Shown here piece after piece: positions 25,483-33,143 of a stretch of 64,000 bases of DNA. The notes below the pieces were generated by a model. The model was not told the origin of the DNA, did not search any database, and saw only the letters and a list, made by a program, of their open reading frames with translations. Made by a program: the position numbers and the translations under genes. The stretch comes from an uncultured Faecalibacterium sp. (lineage in GTDB: Bacteria; Bacillota; Clostridia; Oscillospirales; Ruminococcaceae), in assembly GCA_934503275.1 (NCBI GenBank), contig CAKSVD010000002.1:62001-126000 (forward strand), read 5' to 3'. Numbering within the stretch: position 1 is the first letter of the stretch; the number at the start of each line of letters is the position of its first letter.

Positions 25483-25578
25483 ACAACATACTCCTTTGCT
25501 TGTTTTTTTTTGGTCGGGAAGGACGATTCCCCGCAGGAGGGACTTGCCTCCGGCGGGGAATCGAAAAATCAAAGCTTC

Positions 25579-26235
25579 TTATTTCCGCAGGCGCTTATCG
25601 CTCTTGGCGGCCCACAGGGTACCCACAGACTGGAACGCCTGCACCATCAGCACCAGCAGCACCACACAGACGATCATGATGTTGGTCTGGTAGCGGTAGT
25701 AGCCGTAGGACAAAGCGATCTTACCCAGACCGCCGCCGCCGATGACACCGGACATGGCCGAGTAGCCCAGAATGGTGGTCAGTGCGGTGGTCATGCTGGA
25801 GATCAGGCCGGGCAGGCACTCCGGGATCATGACCTTGGTGATGATCTGGAAGGGGGTAGCGCCCATGCTCTGGGCAGCTTCCACCACGCCCTCGTCCAGT
25901 TCCCGCAGGCTGGTCTCCACCAGACGTGCCACAAAGGGGAAGGCGGCGACCACCAGCGGAACGATGGTGGCCTTGGTGCCCACCGTAGTGCCCACGATGG
26001 CGCGGGTAAGCGGGAACACGCAGATCATCAAAATCAGGAAAGGCACACTGCGCAGGATGTTGATGACGATGTTGATCAGGTGCATCAGCCAGCCGGGCAG
26101 GGGAAGGATGCCGTCCTTGTCACCGGCTACCAGCAGCACGCCCAGCGGCAGACCCAGCACCAGCGCAAAGGCGGTGGAGAGCACCGTTACATAAAAGGTC
26201 TCCCAGATGGCAAAGCCGTAATCTGCGATATTCAT
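25579..26235 (-). CDS. metI: Methionine ABC transporter permease
   Basis: This 218-residue inner-membrane protein has five hydrophobic segments. The MetI-type coupling loop reads 'ELDEGVVEAAQSMGATPFQIITKVMIPE' (key residues EAAQSMGA...IxKVxxPE) before 'GGGGLGKIALSYGYYR'. It forms the channel of the MetNIQ importer. The start at 26235 (MNIADYG) has GGAGG nearby and overlaps the metN stop by 4 bases; longer frames are antisense of metN's end and rejected. Confidence 0.94.
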   Translation of the reverse strand: MNIADYGFAIWETFYVTVLSTAFALVLGLPLGVLLVAGDKDGILPLPGWLMHLINIVINILRSVPFLILMICVFPLTRAIVGTTVGTKATIVPLVVAAFPFVARLVETSLRELDEGVVEAAQSMGATPFQIITKVMIPECLPGLISSMTTALTTILGYSAMSGVIGGGGLGKIALSYGYYRYQTNIMIVCVVLLVLMVQAFQSVGTLWAAKSDKRLRK

Positions 26236-27245
26236 ATACCGGTCACCTCCTCTACCGTTACGCCAGACTGGCTGCGCATATACTCCATAGCCTGCTGTGC
26301 GACAGCAAGTTCTGCGGGCAGCTTGAGCAGCATGGAGCCGTAGCACTGGCCGCTCAGATCGCGGGTATCGGCGCTGAGCACCGACACCAGAATGCCTTTT
26401 TCGGCGGCAAGGCTTGCCACCAGCGGCTTTGCGGTGGAGGAACCATTAAAGGTAACGCGCACCACATGGTCATCCGGCGCAAAGCAGGAAAGATCCCGCG
26501 CTGCGCTGCCGCCGTTGGGGGCCACCAGACGCTTGGCAGCCGCCGTTTTTGGGTTTGCAAAAATTTCCTGTACCGAGCCCTGTTCCACGACCACACCGCC
26601 GTCCAGAATGGCCACGCTGTCGCAGATCTCCTCCACCACGCTCATCTGGTGGGTAATGACCACCACGGTGATGCCCAGCTTGCGGTTGATATCCTTGATC
26701 AGGGTCAGGATGGAGTGGGTGGTGTTGGGGTCCAGCGCACTGGTGGCCTCATCGCACAGCAGCACCTTGGGGTTGGTTGCCAGTGCGCGGGCAATGGCGA
26801 TGCGCTGCTTCTGACCGCCGGACAGCTGTGCCGGGTAGGCGTTGGCCTTATCCGGCAGACCCACCATCTCCAGCAGCTCCATGGCACGCTTTTCCGCCTC
26901 GGCCTTTTTTACGCCTGCCAGTTCCATGGGGAAGCAGACGTTCTTCAGGCAGGTGCGCTGCATGAGCAGGTTGAACTGCTGGAAGATCATGGTGATCTCC
27001 CGGCGGCGTTTGCGCAGCGAGGCAGGGGACAGGGTCTCCATGGCCACGCCGTCGATCACCACACTGCCGCCGGTAGGGCGCTCCAACAGGTTGATGCAGC
27101 GCACCAGCGTGGATTTGCCCGCACCGGACATACCGATGATGCCGTAGATGGAGCCATCGGGAATGGTGAGGTTGATGTTTTGCAGCGCTTTCACCGCGCC
27201 ATCCTTCATCTGGAAGGTCTTGGAAAGGTACTTGAGTTCGATCAC
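26232..27245 (-). CDS. metN: Methionine ABC transporter ATP-binding protein
   Basis: This 337-residue ATPase has Walker A 'GMSGAGKSTLVRCINLLE', signature '[16 protein letters not shown]', Walker B 'VLLCDEATSALDP' and switch His in 'VVVITHQMS'. A C-terminal NIL domain (about 262-337, beginning 'VVRVTFNGSSTAKP') is the methionine-sensing module that inhibits transport when methionine is plentiful. The start is GTG at 27245 with AAAGGAG upstream. It follows metQ by 18 bases. Confidence 0.95.
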   Translation of the reverse strand: MIELKYLSKTFQMKDGAVKALQNINLTIPDGSIYGIIGMSGAGKSTLVRCINLLERPTGGSVVIDGVAMETLSPASLRKRRREITMIFQQFNLLMQRTCLKNVCFPMELAGVKKAEAEKRAMELLEMVGLPDKANAYPAQLSGGQKQRIAIARALATNPKVLLCDEATSALDPNTTHSILTLIKDINRKLGITVVVITHQMSVVEEICDSVAILDGGVVVEQGSVQEIFANPKTAAAKRLVAPNGGSAARDLSCFAPDDHVVRVTFNGSSTAKPLVASLAAEKGILVSVLSADTRDLSGQCYGSMLLKLPAELAVAQQAMEYMRSQSGVTVEEVTGI

Positions 27246-27263
27246 AGAAATTGCTCCTTTAGA

Positions 27264-28178
27264 TTAACCCTCGATGGGTGCCAGATTGTCCTGCTTGCCG
27301 CCGTAGATGCCCATGGGCTCTACATGAATACCGGCAACGGTCACCAGATGGGTACCCTTTTCGGCGTTGAAGTTGTCCAGATACGGCTGATGCTGGAAGT
27401 AGTTGGTGTCTACCTGACCGTCCTCGACGACCTGATTGGGGATCACATAGTCGTCGTACTCCTGAATATCCAGCGTGATGCCCTTGGCGGCAAGGATCTC
27501 CTTGCACACCTCCAGCACCTCGCAGTGGGGAGCGGGAGTAGCGGCACAGCTGACGGTCTGGCCGTTCAGAGCGTCATAATCCACAGTGGAATCATAGCCG
27601 TCGGTGGGGTTCTCCACAACGGACACCACGGAGCCCTTGTAGGTCTCGTCCATGAAGTCCTTCACCTTCTGGCTCTGCAGGGCAGCAGCCAGAGCCTTGA
27701 TCTTGGGCTCCTCCTGATTGCCGTCCTTGCACACCAGAATGTTGACGTAAGCAGAGGAGCCGTCCTCCATGGCCAGTGCATCGGTCATGGGGTTCAAACC
27801 GGCAGAGATGGCGTAGTTGGAGTTGATGACGGCGTAGTCCTCGTCCTGCAGGACGTTGGGCACCTGAGCGGCCTCCACCTCGTCCACGGTGACGTTCAGG
27901 GGGTTCTCCTCAATGTCATTCTTGGTAGCGGTCAGGCCGGCGTCTGCCTTCAGCTTGAAGAAGCCGTTCTTCTCCAGCAGGGTCAGCGCGCGGGCCTCGT
28001 TGGTGGTATCGTTGGGCACAGCCACCTTGATCTTATCCAGCTTAGCAGCGGCAGAGGATGCCACGCTGCCGGATGCAGCAGCGGAAGAAGCAGTGGAAGA
28101 AGAACCACCGCAGGCAGTCAGGGCAGCGGCTGCGGCTGCCACACCGGTAACTTTCAAAAAATCGCGACGAGTAATCAT
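27264..28178 (-). CDS. metQ: Methionine-binding lipoprotein
   Basis: This 304-residue NlpA/MetQ-family protein captures methionine outside the membrane. The N-terminus 'MITRRDFLKVTGVAAAAAALTACGG' combines a twin-arginine-like RRDFLK with a lipobox (key residues LTAC), so the Cys near 22 is likely lipidated. The body has 'KVAVPNDTTNEARALTLLEKNG' (key residues PNDTTNEARAL), 'AVINSNYAISAGLNP' and 'NYFQHQPYLDNFN', all typical of MetQ. It is first in the operon, about 85 bases after the T-box terminator. The start has GAGAGGGAA. Confidence 0.94.
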   Translation of the reverse strand: MITRRDFLKVTGVAAAAAALTACGGSSSTASSAAASGSVASSAAAKLDKIKVAVPNDTTNEARALTLLEKNGFFKLKADAGLTATKNDIEENPLNVTVDEVEAAQVPNVLQDEDYAVINSNYAISAGLNPMTDALAMEDGSSAYVNILVCKDGNQEEPKIKALAAALQSQKVKDFMDETYKGSVVSVVENPTDGYDSTVDYDALNGQTVSCAATPAPHCEVLEVCKEILAAKGITLDIQEYDDYVIPNQVVEDGQVDTNYFQHQPYLDNFNAEKGTHLVTVAGIHVEPMGIYGGKQDNLAPIEG

Positions 28179-28263
28179 GGTTTTGTTCCCTCTCTATTTG
28201 TTCTCTATTTTGTACTGCGGCCCGCACGGCACCTTTCCGCACGCGGCCTTGAACGGGTGCATG

Positions 28264-28572
28264 AAAAAATGCCCCCGTCCTTACAAGCCTTAGGCTCTGC
28301 AAGGACGGAGGCATGAACATACTTCCGTGGTACCACCTTGGTTCACTGCATCCTTACGGGTACAGCCTCGATGCTGCGGCAGTGTGTACTGCTTACAGCC
28401 GGACGCTGTAACGGGCGCATCCCGTTGCGGGCTTAGCACTCCTGCGCCTCGTCCGCACGGCTCCGAGACCATTTTCAGCTTCCTGTTTCCTGCCCTTTTT
28501 CACCGCCCGGGCTCTCTGGTAAGGATCAATGCGAAGGCCTACTCTTCTCTTCACAGCCATTTTTGTGATATT
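28264..28572 (-). promoter_or_regulatory. Methionine-specific T-box leader of metQNI-metY
   Basis: Read leftwards: a Stem I region with an AGTA-type bulge near 28540; 'GAAAATGGTC' around 28466-28475, whose ATG (28472-28470) is the likely Met specifier codon; the T-box AAGGTGGTACCACGG (28339-28325); and a terminator stem (GCCTCCGTCCTT... paired with AAGGACGGGGGC) at 28270-28312 ending in T6. Uncharged tRNA-Met should pair with the specifier and the T-box bulge and favour read-through into metQ. Confidence 0.9.
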
Positions 28573-28578
28573 GACACT

Positions 28579-28607
28579 ATAATAAACCCATCGGCGGCAT
28601 TTGTCAA
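28579..28607 (-). promoter_or_regulatory. Promoter of the methionine T-box operon
   Basis: Consensus TTGACA (28602-28607) and TATTAT (28579-28584) are 17 bases apart. Transcription starts near 28572. Confidence 0.85.
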
Positions 28608-28669
28608 CACCTTCAACGAAGTTTTTGGGTAGGGATATGGCTTCCAGCCTGCCACTGCGCCCATTTTGC

Positions 28670-28698
28670 TTGACAATGCGCACAAAAAAGGTTATACT
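28670..28698 (+). promoter_or_regulatory. Strong promoter of the candidate small RNA
   Basis: TTGACA (28670-28675) and TATACT (28693-28698) are 17 bases apart, one of the best sigma-A-type promoters in the window. Confidence 0.8.
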
Positions 28699-28704
28699 GT
28701 AACT

Positions 28705-28798
28705 ACAAAAGGCACTGCGACAAGCGGTTGGCCCTTTAGGTTTTTAGTTTAACTTTTATCCAAAGAAAAACCGTCACCTGCCGGGGTGGCGGTTTTTT
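28705..28798 (+). ncRNA. Candidate small RNA or attenuator upstream of the ThrE genes
   Basis: About 94 bases run from a consensus promoter to a terminator (10-bp stem 28769-28778 with 28785-28794, then T6). No ribosome site or open frame is seen inside. The 5' part can fold as a GGC...GCC stem around 28713-28736, and a second stem CTTTAGG/CCAAAG (about 28735-28765) closes a U-rich loop of about 19 bases. I do not recognise a known riboswitch or RNA family. A second promoter after the terminator (28810-28838) would let the exporter genes be read independently, favouring a stand-alone RNA. Confidence 0.5.
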
Positions 28799-28809
28799 AT
28801 TATATGCCC

Positions 28810-28838
28810 TTGTATGCGGCTGGTGCACATGATAAAAT
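28810..28838 (+). promoter_or_regulatory. Possible internal promoter for the ThrE genes
   Basis: TTGTAT (28810-28815) and TAAAAT (28833-28838) are 17 bases apart, 32 bases before the start codon. Confidence 0.5.
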
Positions 28839-28869
28839 AGGGTATCATCTTTTGCAAGGAGAGCAGGCA

Positions 28870-29661
28870 ATGAACAGCAGAGACCCTTTTCCCGATGAAG
28901 AACTGCGCCACCGCATTATGGATTTTATCATGGCCGCAGGGCAGACCCTGTTGGAAAACGGCGCGGAGGTGTTCCGGGTGGAGCAGACCATGGAGATCAT
29001 GGCGCGCAGCTTCCATCTGCGGGAGTTCCACGTTTATGTGCTGACCAACGGCATTTTTGCCAGCGCCGGCACTGCCGAGATCAGCGAGGTACGCAATGTA
29101 CCGGTGCGCACCACCCATCTGGGGCGGGTGGCGGCGGTGAACGAGCTTTCCCGCCAGATCGCCCAGACCGGGATGACCTTAGACGAGGCCGAGAGCCGTC
29201 TGGTGCTGGCGCGGCGGCTGCCTTTCCCAAAAGATCATGTGCAGCTGCTGTCCGGGCTGTGCGGGGCGTTCTGCTTTGCCATGATGTTCGGCGGCAGCCT
29301 GCGCAGCGCGCTGGCAGCTGCCGGGGCGGGGCTGGCAGCCAGCTGGTATCTGCTGTGGTGCGGGCGGCACGAGGTGCCCGGCGGCTTCCAGAAGATCAGC
29401 ACCGCCGCGCTGATCACGCTGGTGTGCATTCTGCTGTGCAGTGCGCTGCACACCTCTGCCAGCCACGCCATCATCGGCGCGCTGATGATCCTGACCCCGG
29501 GCATCGCCTTTACCATGGGCATCCGGGACTTTGTGCAGGGCGATTACCTTTCCGGCACCATCCGCATGATCGACGCTTTGTTGATTGCCGCCAGCATTGC
29601 CATAGGCACCGGCCTTGTGCTGCGGTTGTACACGGTATTTACGGGGGTGGTCGTGGTATGA
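28870..29661 (+). CDS. Threonine/serine exporter, N-terminal half (ThrE/YjjP type)
   Basis: This 263-residue protein has a cytoplasmic N-terminal domain (about 1-120; 'GQTLLENGAEVFRVEQTMEIM' reads with key residues LLxxGAEVxRVExTM) followed by about five membrane segments. Together with the next gene it makes the two halves of ThrE, which exports threonine and serine. The start at 28870 is set by AAGGAG 8 bases upstream. The stop overlaps the next start by 4 bases. Confidence 0.9.
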   Translation: MNSRDPFPDEELRHRIMDFIMAAGQTLLENGAEVFRVEQTMEIMARSFHLREFHVYVLTNGIFASAGTAEISEVRNVPVRTTHLGRVAAVNELSRQIAQTGMTLDEAESRLVLARRLPFPKDHVQLLSGLCGAFCFAMMFGGSLRSALAAAGAGLAASWYLLWCGRHEVPGGFQKISTAALITLVCILLCSALHTSASHAIIGALMILTPGIAFTMGIRDFVQGDYLSGTIRMIDALLIAASIAIGTGLVLRLYTVFTGVVVV

Positions 29662-30107
29662 TGTCCCTTACAACTGTACAGATCGGCGCGTTGACCTCGC
29701 AGTTTTTTCTGGCCGCGGCGGGCACGCTGAGTTTTGCCATTTTGTTTGCGTGCCCCCGGCGCAGCCTGCCTTACTGCGCGCTGGTGGGCGCTGTGGGCTG
29801 GCTGGGGTACGAGCTGCTGACCCTGCTGGGCGCAGACGCCGCCACGGCCTCGCTGCTGGCGGTCATTCCGCTCACCATCCTTACCCGCGTGTTTGCCATT
29901 ACCCAAAAAACGCCGGTCACAGTGTTTTTGCTTTCCGGCATCTTCCCGCTGGTGCCGGGCGCGGGCATCTACTACACCGCCTACTACTTTATCCAGAACG
30001 AAAACGCCCTTGCCCTTGCCAAGGGCATCAGCACCTTTAAAATTGCCGTGGCGCTGGCCATCGGCATCAGTCTGGTGCTGTGCGTGCCGCTGCCGAAGAG
30101 AAAGTAG
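29658..30107 (+). CDS. Threonine/serine exporter, C-terminal half (YjjB type)
   Basis: This 149-residue protein is almost wholly hydrophobic (four membrane segments). 'SQFFLAAAGTLSFAILF' and 'LSGIFPLVPGAGIYYTAYYF' (key residues PLVPGAGIYYTAY) are the ThrE_2/DUF3815 hallmarks. It starts at ATGATG overlapping the end of the N-terminal half (ATGA), so the pair is translationally coupled. Together they equal a full-length fused ThrE. Confidence 0.9.
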   Translation: MMSLTTVQIGALTSQFFLAAAGTLSFAILFACPRRSLPYCALVGAVGWLGYELLTLLGADAATASLLAVIPLTILTRVFAITQKTPVTVFLLSGIFPLVPGAGIYYTAYYFIQNENALALAKGISTFKIAVALAIGISLVLCVPLPKRK

Positions 30108-30180
30108 AACCCTCTCAGGCAAAGCCGCAGGCTTTGACGGAAGGGGTTGCCCGTTGCCCCAAAAGCAGCCGCCAACTTTT
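30108..30180. repeat. Partial dispersed palindromic element
   Basis: ACCCTCTCAGGCAAAGCC begins a short stem (AAAGCCGCAGGCTTT) directly after the ThrE stop. The ACCCTCTCAG module is the inverse of TGAGAGGG seen in the other copies in this window. Confidence 0.5.
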
Positions 30181-30185
30181 ATATA

Positions 30186-30231
30186 AAAGCAAAAAGATGC
30201 CGACAGGTCGTTTTCGACCTGCCGGCATCTT
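30186..30231 (-). terminator. Terminator after the unknown lipoprotein
   Basis: A stem of about 17 bp (30194-30210 with 30215-30231, one mismatch) around a 4-base loop is followed leftwards by TTTTTGCTTTTA. Confidence 0.9.
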
Positions 30232-30266
30232 CGTGTTTATGAGATCAATTCAGCAGTACTTAGTGA

Positions 30267-30881
30267 TTAAGCCTTGAACTTGACCATCAGAGGCATGTCA
30301 GCCTCGTAGCCATTGCCCTTATCCGTGATACCGGCGTACCACTCCTTGGCATTGTAGTCCGGGACATAAACGTCCTTGAAAGCCTTATCGCTCTCAAACT
30401 GCGTCGCAATATCCTTGTACTCGAGGTACTTCGTGCCACTCTTGACCTCAGCATAGAATACACGCGGAGAGGTATCGCCCTTTTCGCCGTACATAAACTG
30501 CACGTCAATCTTTACCCGCATCGTGTCCTTGCGTTCAGGCTTGACCACAACCTTAGCAAGCATCGGGGTGCTATCAGAGATGATGTCCACCTTATCGGTG
30601 CTATACAACACATAGCCCTTCGGCAGCTTGTCTGCAGGGATCAGCTTCGGGTCGTACTTCTTTTCGCCCTTCAGAACCTTCGTATCGTAGACACCGTCAA
30701 CGCTGTTGCCAATGGGATCGCCCGCAAGACCCACAAAGATGACACGCAGATCAACGCTAGTCACTTCGGGAACATCAGGCACATCGGTGCCGGGGATCTT
30801 ACCGCAACCAGCCAGAACACCAGCAGCCAGAGCAGCAACACCTGCGCTCTTCAGAAACTGACGACGAGAGATGTTAGACAT
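30267..30881 (-). CDS. Secreted lipoprotein of unknown function
   Basis: This 204-residue protein has the leader 'SRRQFLKSAGVAALAAGVLAGCGK' (key residues SRRQFLK and LAGC): a twin-arginine-like motif followed by a lipobox, so it is likely exported and lipidated at about Cys26. The mature part (about 175 residues) is Lys/Asp/Val-rich and probably beta-rich ('VDLRVIFVGLAGDP', 'YVLYSTDKVDIISD', 'MRVKIDVQFMYGEKGD'). I recognise no family. The start at 30881 follows GAGGTTG. Its codon use is less GC-biased than its neighbours, hinting at separate origin. It stands alone, with promoter and terminator of its own. Confidence 0.8.
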   Translation of the reverse strand: MSNISRRQFLKSAGVAALAAGVLAGCGKIPGTDVPDVPEVTSVDLRVIFVGLAGDPIGNSVDGVYDTKVLKGEKKYDPKLIPADKLPKGYVLYSTDKVDIISDSTPMLAKVVVKPERKDTMRVKIDVQFMYGEKGDTSPRVFYAEVKSGTKYLEYKDIATQFESDKAFKDVYVPDYNAKEWYAGITDKGNGYEADMPLMVKFKA

Positions 30882-30948
30882 AGTAATCAACCTCACAATC
30901 TTTCTTTCAAGCACGCCTTACACTCCATGTAATGCGTTTCGCACCTCT

Positions 30949-30978
30949 ATAATACCCTCTTCTGCCCCGGGTTGTCAA
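30949..30978 (-). promoter_or_regulatory. Promoter of the unknown lipoprotein
   Basis: TTGACA (30973-30978) and TATTAT (30949-30954) are 18 bases apart. The start codon follows about 70 bases on. Confidence 0.75.
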
Positions 30979-31083
30979 GTGTTTTATAGAAGTATTCACT
31001 AAAAAATACAAGAGAAGATAAAAACTATTATTGTTTTTTTATAAATTGCCCGCCGCTCCCGCCCAAAAAACGCGCCGCAGCCA

Positions 31084-31112
31084 TTGCTGTGCGCCGGTGC
31101 ATCTGCTATACT
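31084..31112 (+). promoter_or_regulatory. Promoter of the nitroreductase gene
   Basis: TTGCTG (31084-31089) and TATACT (31107-31112) are 17 bases apart, 55 bases before the start codon. Confidence 0.7.
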
Positions 31113-31166
31113 TTATATATAGTTTTTTCCATTTTTGTATTTTACCGGATAAAGGAGCGATTCAAT

Positions 31167-31742
31167 ATGTCTGTCATGGAACTTCTGACCGCCCGCCGCA
31201 CCTACCGCCGGTTCGCGCAAAAAGCTGTGCCGCAGGATGTGGTAAATGATATCGTACAGGCCGTGCGGCTGTCCTCCTGCGGGGCGAACCGGCAGGCGGT
31301 GCGTCTGGTGCTGGTGCAAAGCCCGGAGATGGTAGCCAAGGTGCAGCCGCTGGTCAAGTGGGCCGCCTATCTGCCGCCGGAGCAGGGCACGCCCAAAGCG
31401 GACGAACTGCCCACCTTTTATGCAGCCGTGGTGCAGGATACTGCCATCCCCGGCGACCTTGCCACCGACACCGGCATTGCACTGGCCAACATGACCCTTG
31501 CCGCATGGGACAAGGGCGTGGGCAGCTGCATTATGGGTGCAATTGATAAGCCTGCCCTGACTGCACTGCTGGGCATTGAGGAGCCGCAGAAGCTGGCGTT
31601 TATGGTGGCCTTTGGCTACCCCACCCACAAAGCCCGCATCGTACCCATGACCGAGCAGACCGGCGTAAAGTACTATCTGGACGAAAACCGCGACTACTGC
31701 GTGCCCAAGCGCAGCGCGGAGGAGATTGCAAGAAGCGTATAA
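31167..31742 (+). CDS. Nitroreductase family protein
   Basis: This 191-residue FMN-dependent enzyme of the NADH-oxidase/nitroreductase fold has 'LLTARRTYRRFAQKAVPQDVVNDIVQAVRLSSCGANRQAVRLVLV' (key residues RRTYRRF, SSCGANRQ), 'DTGIALANMTLAAWDKGVGSCIMG' (key residues LANMTLAAWDKGVGSC) and 'VAFGYP'. Such proteins reduce nitro compounds, quinones or flavins; the true substrate is unknown. The start at 31167 is set by AAAGGAG. It is transcribed alone, diverging from the unknown lipoprotein. Confidence 0.92.
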   Translation: MSVMELLTARRTYRRFAQKAVPQDVVNDIVQAVRLSSCGANRQAVRLVLVQSPEMVAKVQPLVKWAAYLPPEQGTPKADELPTFYAAVVQDTAIPGDLATDTGIALANMTLAAWDKGVGSCIMGAIDKPALTALLGIEEPQKLAFMVAFGYPTHKARIVPMTEQTGVKYYLDENRDYCVPKRSAEEIARSV

Positions 31743-31760
31743 GCGCCGCAGTGCAAGTTC

Positions 31761-31971
31761 GCCCTCTCAGGCGCTCCCGCGCCAGATTCCCCCTTTTGTC
31801 ACCTGCGGTGACATCTTCTCCCGGAGCGGGGGAAGTCTTTCCTCTCAGGGAGAGCCAAGCCGTAAAGCTAATCGCTAAAGTATTAGGTGCAATGAGGAAG
31901 TTTTCGGCAGTGCTCTTGCCTCTCCCTTTGGGAGAGGTGGATGCGAACGTAGTGAGCAGACGGAGAGGGCG
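31761..31971. repeat. Composite palindromic repeat with inverted ends
   Basis: It starts CGCCCTCTCAGGCG and ends with GAGAGGGCG (31963-31971), the inverse of its start. Inside are smaller stems (TGTCACCTGCGGTGACA at 31798-31814; CTCTCCCTTTGGGAGAG at about 31920-31936). It appears built from two units of the same dispersed family in opposite directions. No protein is seen. Confidence 0.65.
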
Positions 31972-32083
31972 CAGGACAGCAAGGAACGAGGGAGTTTATA
32001 CTGCATATATTCATACATTTTCTCCGCTATTGCATAAATGTTTGCAAAATCGTTTCAATTTTACGGATTATTATGCACAAGTA

Positions 32084-32112
32084 TTGACTTTTTGTTTTGT
32101 ACAAACTATACT
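32084..32112 (+). promoter_or_regulatory. Promoter of the amino-acid ABC operon
   Basis: TTGACT (32084-32089) and TATACT (32107-32112) are 17 bases apart. It lies in an AT-rich stretch (31990-32130) holding several TGCATA-like words (32002, 32031, 32171; inverse at 32073), possibly operator half-sites. Confidence 0.75.
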
Positions 32113-32195
32113 AAGTGCGTTCCCCGAAAGCGCGATGAATCGCATCCCATCGGGGCCAAGCAAACTATATTGCATAGATTGAGGAGTGTTTGAAT

Positions 32196-33032
32196 ATGAA
32201 AAAGATCTCTCGCCGCAGCTTTATGGCTGCCGCTGCCGTTTCTGTTGCTGCTCTGGCTCTGACCGCCTGCGGTGGTTCCGCAAGTTCTGCTGCTTCCTCT
32301 GTGGCAAGTTCTGCCGCTTCCTCCGAGGCTGCTTCTTCTGCCGCTGCTGCTGACCTGACCACCGTGGAGGCCGGTAAGCTGACCATGGCCACTAACGCCA
32401 CCTTCCCTCCGTACGAGATGACCACCGACTCCGGTGAGATCGAGGGCATCGATGTGGACACCGCCAAGGCCATTGCTGAAAAGCTGGGCCTGGAGCTGCA
32501 GATCGATGATATGGACTTTGACGCCGCACTGCTCAGCGTGCAGCAGGGCAAGGCCGACATCGTGATGGCTGGCGTTACCGTGACCGACGAGCGCAAGGCT
32601 GTGATGGACTTCTCTGACAGCTACGCAACCGGCATCCAGTCCATCATTGTTCCGAACGATTCCGACATTGCTTCTCCCGATGATCTGGCCGGCAAGAAGA
32701 TCGGTACCCAGCGCGGCACCACCGGCTACATCTACTGCTCCGATGACTTCGGCGAGGACTCTGTTGTGGCCTACGACAGCGGTCTGACTGCCGTGCAGGC
32801 ACTGAACAACGGTCAGGTGGATGCAGTGGTCATCGACAACGCTCCCGCTACGGAGTACGTCGCTGCCAACCCCGGCCTGAAGGTGCTGGACACCAGCTAC
32901 GCCGAGGAGGACTACGCCATTGGCATGGCAAAGGGCTCTGCACTGGAGGACGCTGTCAACAAGGCTCTGGAGGAGCTGAAGGCTGACGGCACCCTGCAGG
33001 CCATCGTGGACAAGTACATCAACGCAAACTAA
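32196..33032 (+). CDS. Amino-acid ABC transporter substrate-binding lipoprotein
   Basis: This 278-residue family 3 solute-binding protein has leader 'KKISRRSFMAAAAVSVAALALTACGG' (key residues LTAC, lipidated at about Cys26) and a Ser/Ala linker. The body reads 'NATFPPYEMTTDSGEIEGIDVDTAKAIAEKLG' (key residues FPPYE and GIDVD) and 'KIGTQRGTTGYIY', with the Arg and Asp positions that bind an amino-acid alpha group. The ligand may be a polar amino acid or cystine. The ATG at 32196 follows GAGGAG; the TTG two codons earlier is less likely. A terminator-like hairpin after it favours extra binding protein over permease. Confidence 0.93.
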   Translation: MKKISRRSFMAAAAVSVAALALTACGGSASSAASSVASSAASSEAASSAAAADLTTVEAGKLTMATNATFPPYEMTTDSGEIEGIDVDTAKAIAEKLGLELQIDDMDFDAALLSVQQGKADIVMAGVTVTDERKAVMDFSDSYATGIQSIIVPNDSDIASPDDLAGKKIGTQRGTTGYIYCSDDFGEDSVVAYDSGLTAVQALNNGQVDAVVIDNAPATEYVAANPGLKVLDTSYAEEDYAIGMAKGSALEDAVNKALEELKADGTLQAIVDKYINAN

Positions 33033-33061
33033 GCTGTGTACCCCATATGATCCCCGTACCC

Positions 33062-33097
33062 GAGGAGGCGCCCCACGCAGGGCACCTCTTTTTTTGG
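33062..33097 (+). terminator. Intra-operon hairpin after the binding protein
   Basis: GAGG-GGCGCCC pairs imperfectly with GGGC-CCTC, followed by T9. Partial termination here would lower permease and ATPase levels relative to the binding protein. Confidence 0.7.
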
Positions 33098-33143
33098 AAA
33101 AAAGTGGTTACAATTTATTGACAAACAGAAAGTGAGGATGTGA

